A model generated the notes under the pieces. The model did not search any database, had not been told where the DNA came from, and saw nothing but the letters and a program-made list of their open reading frames with translations. DNA of 64,000 nucleotides from Alphaproteobacteria bacterium (GTDB lineage Bacteria > Pseudomonadota > Alphaproteobacteria > Ferrovibrionales > Ferrovibrionaceae): contig JAFKFH010000020.1 in NCBI GenBank assembly GCA_017307375.1, positions 1 through 64,000 of the forward strand, in the 5' to 3' direction. This document shows positions 8,478 through 16,468 of the stretch, piece after piece. How positions within the stretch are numbered: position 1 is the first letter of the stretch; each line of letters begins with the position of its first letter. A program made the position numbers and the translations under genes.

Positions 8478-8945
8478 ATGCCGCCCCTGAGCGCAAGCGA
8501 CGTGAAGCTTCTGACCGCCCTGCAGCAGGATGCCCGGCTGACCACGGCCGAGCTTGCCGAGCGCGCCGGGCTGTCGTCGTCGGCCTGCTGGCGACGGCTC
8601 AAGGCGCTGGAAGAGGAAGGCTACATCACCGGCTATCACGCCCGGGTCGATCCGCATCGGCTGGGCTATGCCGTGACGGGCTTCGTGATGATTACCGTCG
8701 CCTCGCACCAGGACGAGGATGCGACCGCTTTCGAGGCGGCGATCCGGCTGATGCCGGAGATCACGGCCTGCCATGCCGTTTCCGGTACCCCCGACTTTAT
8801 CGTCCAGATCGTCGCCGAGGGCCTGGACAGCTATGCCGACGGCGTGCTGATGCGCCTGCGGCGACTGCCGGGCGTGCGCGAGATCAAGACCAGCTTCATC
8901 CTGAAGGAGCTGAAGGGCGTGCCGGTCATTGTGCCGCCGAGATGA
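8478..8945 (+). CDS. Lrp/AsnC regulator, probable kynurenine-pathway activator
   Basis: A 155-residue Lrp-family regulator. The N-terminal winged HTH reads LTALQQDARLTTAELAERAG then SSSACWRRLKALEEEG; the C-terminal RAM ligand-binding domain includes YAVTGFVMITVA, MPEITACHAVSGTPDFIVQI and VREIKTSFILKELK. The ATG at 8478 has GGAG at a suitable distance. It is divergent from the kyn operon, the arrangement seen for KynR, which responds to kynurenine in Pseudomonas; that function is inferred from context. Its last codons touch the next gene. Confidence 0.9.
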   Translation: MPPLSASDVKLLTALQQDARLTTAELAERAGLSSSACWRRLKALEEEGYITGYHARVDPHRLGYAVTGFVMITVASHQDEDATAFEAAIRLMPEITACHAVSGTPDFIVQIVAEGLDSYADGVLMRLRRLPGVREIKTSFILKELKGVPVIVPPR

Positions 8946-8989
8946 TGCCGCTGGACGACGGGCAGCCGGACGTGCCAAGCAGGCTCTTG

Positions 8990-10087
8990 ATGACACCGGA
9001 TCTTTCCCGCGCCTATAAGCGCTTCGATCGCTGGATGCTGGACCAGGCCCTGCCGTTCTGGTCGACGGTGGGGCATGACGGCCCCGGCCGCCCGTTCACC
9101 GAGCACCTGACCCTCGATGCCAAGCCCGCCGACGTGCCGTTCCGCCGCGTGCGCGTGCAGGCGCGCCAGATCTATGTCTTCTCGCACGCCGAGATACTGG
9201 GCTGGCCGCACGGACGGCGCGCCGCCGACGACGCCTATCGGTTCCTGATCAGTCACGGGCGCCTGGGCGACGGCTGGGTGCGCCGGATCGGCCGCGACGG
9301 CGGCGTAATCGATGCGGCCGCCGATCTCTATGACATCGCCTTCGTGCTGTTCGCCCTGGCCTGGCGCCACCGGGCCACCGGCAACGCCGAGCCGATCGCC
9401 CTGGCCCGCCGGACCGTGGCCTGGCTCGATGGCCTGCGCATCGCCGGCCAACCCGGCTTCGAGAACGTGAAGCCGGTCGAGGCCGGGCCGCGCCAGCAGA
9501 ACCCCCACATGCACCTGCTGGAAGCGGCGCTGGCGCTGTTCGAGGCGTCGGGCGATGAGGTCTTTCGCGACCTGGCGCTCGAACTGGTCGCCTTGTTCCA
9601 GACGAAACTCTTCGATGCCGCCAACGGCACGCTGGCCGAATTCTTCGCCGACGATTGGCAGCGCCGGCGCCCGGCGGCGATCGAGCCGGGCCACCAGTTC
9701 GAATGGGCGTGGCTGCTGCACCAGGCCGGGCGGCTGCTCGGCATCGAGGTCGCGGCCGAGGCACGACGCCTATACGCGTTTGCCGCCCGCCATGGCGGCA
9801 TGCCGGTCGTCGACGCGGTGACCGAGCAAGGCGCGATCCGCGACGCATCGACCCGCCTGTGGCCGCAGACCGAGGCGATCAAGGCGCATCTCGTGTTCGG
9901 CGACATGCCGGCCGCCGCGCGGCTGACCGAGACCCTCTGCACCCGATTCCTCGCCCCCGCCCCCGCCGGCACCTGGATCGACCACTTCGCGGCCGATGGG
10001 CGGGCCCTGCCGGACAAGATTCCAGCCTCCTCGCTCTACCATCTGTTCATGGCCTACGCCGAATTGCACCGGGTCTCGGCCGGCTGA
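8990..10087 (+). CDS. AGE-family sugar epimerase/isomerase
   Basis: A 365-residue alpha/alpha-barrel enzyme of the N-acylglucosamine 2-epimerase / mannose-6-phosphate isomerase family. Family hallmarks are RVQARQIYVFSHAE, PRQQNPHMHLLEAALAL and EPGHQFEWAWLL, with STRLWPQTEAIKAH near the C-terminus; the histidines in these motifs form the active site in characterised members. The start at 8990 has AGG 7 bases upstream; an alternative ATG at 8942 overlaps the Lrp stop codon and would add 16 poorly conserved-looking residues. Substrate cannot be assigned. It follows the Lrp gene directly, with no evident link to tryptophan metabolism. Confidence 0.87.
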   Translation: MTPDLSRAYKRFDRWMLDQALPFWSTVGHDGPGRPFTEHLTLDAKPADVPFRRVRVQARQIYVFSHAEILGWPHGRRAADDAYRFLISHGRLGDGWVRRIGRDGGVIDAAADLYDIAFVLFALAWRHRATGNAEPIALARRTVAWLDGLRIAGQPGFENVKPVEAGPRQQNPHMHLLEAALALFEASGDEVFRDLALELVALFQTKLFDAANGTLAEFFADDWQRRRPAAIEPGHQFEWAWLLHQAGRLLGIEVAAEARRLYAFAARHGGMPVVDAVTEQGAIRDASTRLWPQTEAIKAHLVFGDMPAAARLTETLCTRFLAPAPAGTWIDHFAADGRALPDKIPASSLYHLFMAYAELHRVSAG

Positions 10088-10174
10088 ACGGCGGCTGCGG
10101 CGAGCCTGCCCGATGGTCCAATCCGCGCCGAATCTCGCCACGCGCGGGCGGATCTGGTATCAATTCCGGCAGAT

Positions 10175-11401
10175 ATGACCGACCTGCCCGCCCCCCTTGC
10201 GCCGCAAACCCGGCGCTACAACCTGAAGCGCGATGCAATCCTCGATGCCGCGGCCGTCCTGTTCAATCAGAAGGGGCTGAAAGGCACGACGCTGGCGGCC
10301 GTGGCCGACAGCGTCGGGCTGATGACCAACTCGGTCACTTACTATTATCGCAAGAAGGAAGAACTGGCGACGGCGGGGCTGTTGCGCTCGATCGCCAGCC
10401 TCCAGGGGCTCGCCGATACGGCGGCTGCCGAGGCGACACCCGAAGCACGGATACGCCGGCTGTTCCAGCTGTTCTACGAACGCGCGGCGGCAATCCTGCG
10501 CGGCACCAGCCCGCCGCAGATGAACTTCAGCGACGTGCGTGCCCTGACCAGCCCGCATGTCGAGACCGTGTTCGGCGCCTATACCGGGATGTTCCGGCGG
10601 ATCCGCACCTTGCTGGCCGAAGACGAAACCCATCGCCCGCCGCGGGTCGACGCCAATGCCCGTGCCCATCTGGTGCTGTCGGCGCTGAACTGGACCCGGG
10701 TCTTCATCGACCGCTACGATCCGGATTCATATCCGCGCGTGGCCGAGCGCATCGCCGACATGCTGATCGAGGGCCTGGCGGCGCCGGGATCGACATGGCG
10801 CGACCGCCGCCTGCCCGGCCTCGCCTGGTCGTTCACCGACGATCCCGCCCGCGAAGCCTTCCTGCGCTCGGCCACCCGGCTGATCAACGAACAGGGCTAT
10901 CGCGGCGCCTCGGTCGAGAAGATTTCGGCGCAGCTGAACGTCACCAAGGGATCGTTCTACCACCATAACGAAACCAAGGACGACCTGGTCGCCCAGTGCT
11001 TCGCCCGCTCCTATGCGGTGGTGCGCCGCGTCCAGGGCCTGGCCGAGCAGGCGGGCGCGACGGGGTGGGAACGCACCTGCCTCGCCTCGGCCGAACTGGT
11101 CCGCTACCAACTGTCCGAGGCCGGGCCGTTGCTGCGCCATTCCGCCTTCGCGGCGCTGCCGGAAAACCTCCATGACCAGGTCAGGCAGACGATGGACTGG
11201 CTGGCCGAAGGCTTCGCCGGCATGGTGGTCGACGGCATGATGGACGGCTCGATCCGCCCGCTCGATTCCGCGATCGCCGCCCAGCTGATCAACAACATGG
11301 TCAACGCGGCGGCCGAGCTGCCCTGGTGGATTCCCGGGGTGACCGTCGAGAACGCGGCCGAGGCCTACGCCCGGCCGCTGTTCGTCGGACTGTTCCGCTG
11401 A
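10175..11401 (+). CDS. Tandem TetR-TetR transcriptional regulator
   Basis: A 408-residue protein made of two complete TetR-like halves. The first HTH spans about residues 16-65 (RDAILDAAAVLFNQKGLKGT, then MTNSVTYYYRKKEEL); the second starts near residue 225 (LRSATRLINEQGYRGASVEK, then VTKGSFYHHNETKDDLV). Each is followed by its own helical ligand/dimer domain. Ordinary TetR proteins are about 200 residues, so this is an internal fusion that could act as a pseudo-dimer. The ligand is unknown. It ends 7 bases from the convergent delta-60 repeat gene. Confidence 0.9.
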   Translation: MTDLPAPLAPQTRRYNLKRDAILDAAAVLFNQKGLKGTTLAAVADSVGLMTNSVTYYYRKKEELATAGLLRSIASLQGLADTAAAEATPEARIRRLFQLFYERAAAILRGTSPPQMNFSDVRALTSPHVETVFGAYTGMFRRIRTLLAEDETHRPPRVDANARAHLVLSALNWTRVFIDRYDPDSYPRVAERIADMLIEGLAAPGSTWRDRRLPGLAWSFTDDPAREAFLRSATRLINEQGYRGASVEKISAQLNVTKGSFYHHNETKDDLVAQCFARSYAVVRRVQGLAEQAGATGWERTCLASAELVRYQLSEAGPLLRHSAFAALPENLHDQVRQTMDWLAEGFAGMVVDGMMDGSIRPLDSAIAAQLINNMVNAAAELPWWIPGVTVENAAEAYARPLFVGLFR

Positions 11402-11408
11402 CCCGCCT

Positions 11409-14400
11409 TCAGAACCGGAACCGGGCGAGGCCGGCGGTCCGCCCGTCGGGTAGCCGGATGAGCGCGCGGTCGGTGCCCTCGAACGTCATCCGCACCGGCC
11501 CCACGACGCTGCCCGATGCCGGCAGCGCCGCGGCGACGGCACCGAACGGTGCGCCACCGGCGTAGTGGACCAGCGTGCCGGAGAGGCTGAGGTCGGCGGC
11601 CAGCGTCGCCTGCGCCGTCTGCCAGACCTGACGGCCCGCCGCATCGTAACCCAGCACGGCGAGATAGCCGACCTGGGCAACCGAACCGTCCGGTTGCGGC
11701 TGGGTATCGATATCCAGAAAATAGCCAATGCCATTGCCCGCTTCCGGCTCGTACCACCAGCCGGCCTGCGGCAAACCGGCATAGCCGGCCGTCCGGTTGC
11801 CCCCGATCGGGAACGGAGCCAGGGTTTGCCCGGCCATCCCGCCGACGACCAGCGTGGCGCTGGTGCCGCTCTCGGCAGTGGTCATGCTGAAGGCGGGGCC
11901 GCCGGTCAGCATGCCGCCGCAGGTCAGGCCCGACAGCGTGCAGAACCCGGCCAGCCATTGGCTGCGCCCCAGGGCGTCATAGGCCAGACCGCCGACATAA
12001 GCCTGGTTGCCCCAGCGCTCCATTACCCACCCCTGGCCGCCGCCGATCCCGATCATAGTCCAGTACCCGGTCTTCCCCGGCAGGGGCAGCGGGTTGGCCG
12101 ACAGATAAGCCTGGCCCGCAGCCGGATTGCCGTTGACCAGGTCACGAGCGTCCGAGGCGAAGGAGATCGTGCCGCCGTCGCCCGACAGCGTCGGATTCCA
12201 GCTGGCGCCGGAAGCGGGTCCGCCAGCTGCGGTCCGCGTCACCAGCATCGTGACCCCGCGCTCGATATCGCGGACGAAGATCTGGGCGAGGCCATTGCCG
12301 GCGTAGCCCGGTACGAGGTCGGTGGCGCCGGAACGAAAGACGACGAAGCGGCCATCGGCCGAGATTGCCGGCTGGTCGCTGGGACCGTTGCCGGAGGTCA
12401 CTGCCCGCACCGCGCCGCCGGCGAGATCGACGACCATGATCTGGGCGATGCCGCCGACTGCGGCGACGTAGGCGACACGGTCGGCGCGGGCGGTCAATCG
12501 CGGCTGCGTGCCGGCCACCAGCGGGACGACCGTGCCCGACACCATGTCGCGCAGATGGATCAGCCCGTTACGCTCGAAGGCGATATGGTGCCCGTCCCAC
12601 GAGACCGATGCGTTGCGGCCCGGTCCGTTCGAAACCGCATCCAGCGCGCCGGTCTGGAGATCCTTGCGCCACACCTGAGTGGCGCCGTCGAGGCCGGTGG
12701 CGAAGTTCGTCGCGGTGCTCTCGAACACGACATATCGCCCGTCCTGCGACAGGCCCGGATTGTCGGAATGGCCGTTGCCGACCATGCCGGCGGCGGTAGC
12801 CGACACCAGCTCCGGCGCCGGCGTCGCCTGCTCGTTCAACGGGATCCGCGGATACCGCAGCGCGGTGCGATAGACCTGTCGCACCCCGCCGGTCGGGATC
12901 AGCGTGATGCCCGGCGCGTCGGCGGCGAAGGCAGCGTAGCGGCCGTCCGACGACACCGCGGGGCTGGAAGCGGGGCCGGCGGCCGCATTGGCGACGCCGC
13001 CGCCGGGGATCGCCGTCTGGCTCAGGCGGTCGCGATCACCCGACAGCGCCTGATAGCGCACGATGGTGCCGTGGCTGTTCGGCGCGGCCGGGAACAGGTT
13101 GGTCGCGGCGGTCTCGAACACCATCTGCCCGGCGTCCCACGACAGGGCCGAGCGGCCCGACCGGCCGTTGCCGGCGGCACCGTCCAGGCTGAACGACACG
13201 CCCGACATGGCGACCGGCAGTCGCGGGGCGTGGAAGTCGACCCGGATCGTCGGAGCGTAGCTCTGGCCGTTGCCGGTCGCGGTCAGGGTGATCGGCACCT
13301 GCGTCACCCGCAGCAGCGGCGGATAGATCGTATTTGCCCATGAAGTCCGCTCATCGGCCCGCCCGGCCTGTCGATCGGCAGCGCCTAGCGACTGGAACGG
13401 CAGGTCGGCGGGGATCGGCAGGTCGTAGGCGAACGACACGCTCCCCGGCGTGAAGGTCAGCCACGACGGCAGCGGCACGCCATTGCCCTGCGTCGCCGTG
13501 AAGGTCAGGCCGGACGGGTTGGCGAACGACGAGGCAAACGAAAAACTGCCCGACGCCGATCCCGCCGTCGACGCAATCAGGGCCGGCGGCAGCGGCGTCG
13601 TGACGAAGGCCGGCGGCGGCGCCGGCGGCGTAGCCGGCACCGGGCCATCGGCCGAGAAGATCGCCGTGCAGGCGGTGTCGGCCGCAAGCGTCAGCGTCAG
13701 CGGATTGACCGAACCCGAGCAACCGCCGCCCCAACCCGCAAAGCGGTAGCCGGAGGCTGGCGTCGCGGTCAGCGTGAGCTGAGTGCCGCCGCCGATGTCG
13801 ACGGCCGAACAAGTTGCCCCGCAGGCGATCCCCGCCGGGCTGCTGGTGACGGAACCGTTCGTCGGCGGCGTCAGGGACAGGGTATAGCGGCCACTGAAGA
13901 AGCGGGCGAGGCGCGCTCGCCCGAGGTTGTCTGCGGTCGTGAAGTCACCGCCGACCACGATCTTGCCATCGCCCTGAACCTCCATCGCTCTAGCCCAGCC
14001 GTCAAGACCGGGATTGAAGGACGCGTCCAACGTGCCGTCGTTTCCGAATCGGGCCAGTCTCTGGCGGCCCGTGCCGTTCGCCGACGTAAAGCCACCGGCA
14101 GCCAGGATCTTGCCATTGCCCTGCACGGCAATCTTCATGACGGTGTAGTTTAGATTGGGGCTGAAGGCCGCCTCCAGCGTGCCATCATTTCCGAGTCGAG
14201 CCAGACGTGTGCCCCCCGCGCTGCCCCCCAATGTGAAGGCACCGCCGATCAGCAGCTTGCCGTCGGTCTGCATTGCGATGGCAAAGACACCGTTGTCGAG
14301 ACTGGGATTGAAGGCGGCGTCCAGCACGCCGTCGCTCTCGAACCGGGCGAGATATGTACGTCCCGAGCCACCCGCCGACGTGAAGGTACCGCCGGCCAGG

Positions 14401-15086
14401 ATCTTGCCATCGCTCTGTACCGCAATGGCACGGACATCGCCGTTCATGGAGGCGTTGAAGGCCGGATCCAGCGTGCCGTCACTGGCGAGCCGGACCAGAT
14501 ATCTGCGTCCCGAGCCAGCCACCAGGAAGTCGCCACCGACCAGGATCTTGCCATCGTTCTGCACAGCAATGGCAAAGACGTTGTTGACGTAACCGCCGAA
14601 GGTCTCGAGGCTAGGGTCGAAGGTAGCATCCAGCGTACCGTCGCTCGCAAACCGCGCGAGGCCGCGCCGCCCGGCGCCACCCGCCGTCGAAAAATCGCCG
14701 CCGACCAGGATCTTGCCGTCGCTCTGCACCGCAATCGTATAGACCTTGCTACTCAGACCGGGACTGAAAGCCGTATCCAGCGTGCCGTCGCTATTGAAGC
14801 GCGCCAGATACGTGCGCCCAGATCCGCCCGCCGACGTGAAGTCACCGCCAACCAGGATCTTGCCGTCTGTCTGCAGCGCAATAGCGAAGATCGCGTCGTT
14901 CGCGGCGGGATCGGCAAACCCGGTATCGAGCAACCTGGTGTCGGCGTGGGCAGGATCCACGATTGCAAAGATGAAAAATGCAACTATCATTAACAATATG
15001 GCAAATATAACTCCGATTATTCCAGATAAATTTAGTTTATTATTTTGAGTTTTTGTGTAGTTTCTCTCTGAATTTCGAATATTCAT
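11409..15086 (-). CDS. Secreted delta-60 repeat / beta-propeller protein
   Basis: A 1225-residue exported protein. After an N-terminal hydrophobic segment ending AIVDPAHA come seven delta-60 repeats (pattern VQSDGKILVGGDF...LARFxSDGTLDxxF, about residues 55-395), a beta-rich module with FAGWGGGCSG, a proline-rich linker (PATPPAPPPAF), an Ig-like segment, a TolB/WD-like region with SxDGRYVVFES-type repeats (about 700-1000), and two C-terminal copies of a W-rich domain (GYWTMIG...GLAYDALGRSQW and AGWWYEPEAGNGIGY...YDAAGRQVW). It is a clear paralog of the left-edge protein. The first ~50 codons are AT-rich and lysine/asparagine-rich, unlike the rest. No Shine-Dalgarno sequence is obvious at the ATG. 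Function unknown; an extracellular or surface role is inferred. Confidence 0.9.
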   Translation of the reverse strand: MNIRNSERNYTKTQNNKLNLSGIIGVIFAILLMIVAFFIFAIVDPAHADTRLLDTGFADPAANDAIFAIALQTDGKILVGGDFTSAGGSGRTYLARFNSDGTLDTAFSPGLSSKVYTIAVQSDGKILVGGDFSTAGGAGRRGLARFASDGTLDATFDPSLETFGGYVNNVFAIAVQNDGKILVGGDFLVAGSGRRYLVRLASDGTLDPAFNASMNGDVRAIAVQSDGKILAGGTFTSAGGSGRTYLARFESDGVLDAAFNPSLDNGVFAIAMQTDGKLLIGGAFTLGGSAGGTRLARLGNDGTLEAAFSPNLNYTVMKIAVQGNGKILAAGGFTSANGTGRQRLARFGNDGTLDASFNPGLDGWARAMEVQGDGKIVVGGDFTTADNLGRARLARFFSGRYTLSLTPPTNGSVTSSPAGIACGATCSAVDIGGGTQLTLTATPASGYRFAGWGGGCSGSVNPLTLTLAADTACTAIFSADGPVPATPPAPPPAFVTTPLPPALIASTAGSASGSFSFASSFANPSGLTFTATQGNGVPLPSWLTFTPGSVSFAYDLPIPADLPFQSLGAADRQAGRADERTSWANTIYPPLLRVTQVPITLTATGNGQSYAPTIRVDFHAPRLPVAMSGVSFSLDGAAGNGRSGRSALSWDAGQMVFETAATNLFPAAPNSHGTIVRYQALSGDRDRLSQTAIPGGGVANAAAGPASSPAVSSDGRYAAFAADAPGITLIPTGGVRQVYRTALRYPRIPLNEQATPAPELVSATAAGMVGNGHSDNPGLSQDGRYVVFESTATNFATGLDGATQVWRKDLQTGALDAVSNGPGRNASVSWDGHHIAFERNGLIHLRDMVSGTVVPLVAGTQPRLTARADRVAYVAAVGGIAQIMVVDLAGGAVRAVTSGNGPSDQPAISADGRFVVFRSGATDLVPGYAGNGLAQIFVRDIERGVTMLVTRTAAGGPASGASWNPTLSGDGGTISFASDARDLVNGNPAAGQAYLSANPLPLPGKTGYWTMIGIGGGQGWVMERWGNQAYVGGLAYDALGRSQWLAGFCTLSGLTCGGMLTGGPAFSMTTAESGTSATLVVGGMAGQTLAPFPIGGNRTAGYAGLPQAGWWYEPEAGNGIGYFLDIDTQPQPDGSVAQVGYLAVLGYDAAGRQVWQTAQATLAADLSLSGTLVHYAGGAPFGAVAAALPASGSVVGPVRMTFEGTDRALIRLPDGRTAGLARFRF

Positions 15087-15130
15087 TTCAGATTTTTCAG
15101 ACTAAAGGTTGATAGTATTTAATTTCAGCC
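14960..15130. other. AT-rich island spanning a gene 5' end and its upstream region
   Basis: This stretch, covering the first codons of the delta-60 repeat gene and about 45 bases upstream, is rich in A/T (for example ATTATTCCAGATAAATTTAG) inside a GC-rich genome. It includes the signal-peptide region and probably the promoter (TACTAT on the minus strand is a possible -10). The paralog at the left edge lacks such a patch. Confidence 0.6.
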
Positions 15131-15165
15131 CGCTTAAGTTATCGGCCAGCCCGGCCTGCCTCAAT

Positions 15166-15181
15166 TGGGGGAAATCCCCCA
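15166..15181. promoter_or_regulatory. Inverted repeat TGGGGG-AAAT-CCCCCA
   Basis: Two perfect 6-base arms around a 4-base centre lie between the divergent delta-60 and MFS transporter genes. It is an operator candidate; no T-run follows, so a terminator is unlikely. Confidence 0.45.
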
Positions 15182-15208
15182 TCCTCTCGCTCCCAACGCT
15201 CTGCCCGC

Positions 15209-15220
15209 GGGTTGCAACCC
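15209..15220. promoter_or_regulatory. 12-bp perfect palindrome GGGTTGCAACCC
   Basis: The palindrome lies 5 bases upstream of CATAAT (15225-15230), a good -10 candidate for the MFS-luxR operon. It would sit between the -35 and -10 elements, a position that suits a repressor or an autoregulating LuxR-type protein. The binder is inferred. Confidence 0.5.
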
Positions 15221-15280
15221 ATCGCATAATTCGGCATTCCTTGGACGCGAGTCACAGTGCGGAGGGGAAAACTCCTGGCC

Positions 15281-16468
15281 ATGGTGTCCAAGCCGGAAAC
15301 GACAGCATCACCGCAACAGCGGGCCCTGAACCTGCCGTTGCTTGCGGGGGTCACGGTCTTGCTGTCGGCGGCGATCGGCGCCTCCTATGTCTTCATCGAC
15401 CTGTCGCTGAACCGGATGGGCGCCTCGGCGACATCGATCGGCATGAATGCCGCGATGCCGGCGCTGGGCTGGCTGCTGGCCACCCCCTTCCTGCCGTGGC
15501 TGGTGCGCCGCGCGAATACCCGGGGTGTCTTGCTGGCGCTGCTCGTCACCGCCGCCCTCGCCGCGACCGGCTTCGCGGCCCTCACCGACCAGCGGGCCTG
15601 GCTCACCCTCCGCTTTCTCTTCGGCTCAGGCTTGGGCGTCGCTTTCCGGCTGATCGAATACTGGATCAGCGCGGCATCGCCGGCCGCCCGGCGCGGACGC
15701 AATGCCGGCATCTACGCTGCCGTGTTCTGTGCGGGAGCCGCGGGCGGCGCCGGCATCCTGCCCCTGGCGGGAGCCGAGGGGTGGCCCGCCGTGTCGCTGA
15801 TCGTGGGCCTGATCTGCGGCGCGATGCTGCTGCTGGCCTGCCAGCGCTCCGGGCCGCCGGCAATCCTGGCGGCGCCGCAGCGGGCAGTGCCGCGTCTGGG
15901 TGGGCCGGCCATGGTCGCGATCGTCACCGCCGGGATCATCGGCCTGCTCGAGGCAGTGCCCTACACCATGATGCCGGTCTATGCCGTGCGCATGGGGATT
16001 GCCGAGGATTGGGCCGCCTGGACGACGAGCGCGTTTCTGGCGGGCCAGATGCTGCTGGTCGTGCCGATGGGCATGCTCGCCGACCGGCTGGGCAAGCTGG
16101 GGCTGCTGGCGGTCGGCGCGCTGGCAGGCCTGCTGGTGGCGCTGGGCCTGCCGGCACTCGACAACCGGGCCGAAGCGCTGCTCTTTGCAATGCTGGCCTG
16201 GGGCGGCTCGGCCGGCTGTCTCTATGCCCTGGCCCTTGCCATGCTGGCCGATCATTTCGCCGGCGCCGAACTTGCCGCGATCAATGCCGTCTTCGGCACC
16301 GTATACGCCGCAGGCGCCCTGTTCGGACCGCTGCTGCATGGGATGGCCATGGACTGGCACGGCCCCAGGGGGCTGATCGAGAGCAGCGCCCTGCTCTTCC
16401 TGATCCTGCTGGCCGCGATAGCCTGGCGTGGTCTCGGCGCGCGGCGCCTCGATGGATGGGCGACATGA
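15281..16468 (+). CDS. MFS transporter, YcaD-like
   Basis: A 395-residue polytopic inner-membrane protein with about twelve hydrophobic segments, beginning LPLLAGVTVLLSAAIGASYVF. The inter-helix segment PWLVRRANTRG and RFLFGSGLGVAFRLIEYWIS resemble the YcaD/YbfB group of major facilitator transporters; the second half has MGMLADRLGKLGLLAVGALA. Substrate is unknown. The ATG at 15281 is preferred over GTG 15257, although the GGAGGGG upstream is further away than usual. Its stop overlaps the start of the LuxR gene (ATGA), so the two are coupled and the regulator may control this transporter. Confidence 0.88.
   Translation: MVSKPETTASPQQRALNLPLLAGVTVLLSAAIGASYVFIDLSLNRMGASATSIGMNAAMPALGWLLATPFLPWLVRRANTRGVLLALLVTAALAATGFAALTDQRAWLTLRFLFGSGLGVAFRLIEYWISAASPAARRGRNAGIYAAVFCAGAAGGAGILPLAGAEGWPAVSLIVGLICGAMLLLACQRSGPPAILAAPQRAVPRLGGPAMVAIVTAGIIGLLEAVPYTMMPVYAVRMGIAEDWAAWTTSAFLAGQMLLVVPMGMLADRLGKLGLLAVGALAGLLVALGLPALDNRAEALLFAMLAWGGSAGCLYALALAMLADHFAGAELAAINAVFGTVYAAGALFGPLLHGMAMDWHGPRGLIESSALLFLILLAAIAWRGLGARRLDGWAT

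Noticed and set aside
8270-8989. N-terminal extension of the AGE-family isomerase frame
   Set aside because: It overlaps the Lrp gene entirely and has no domain similarity; the start near 8990 (or 8942) fits.
13900-14930. Regularly spaced similar DNA units resembling a repeat array
   Set aside because: They are in-frame delta-60 protein repeats of about 45-50 residues, not CRISPR or tandem noncoding repeats.
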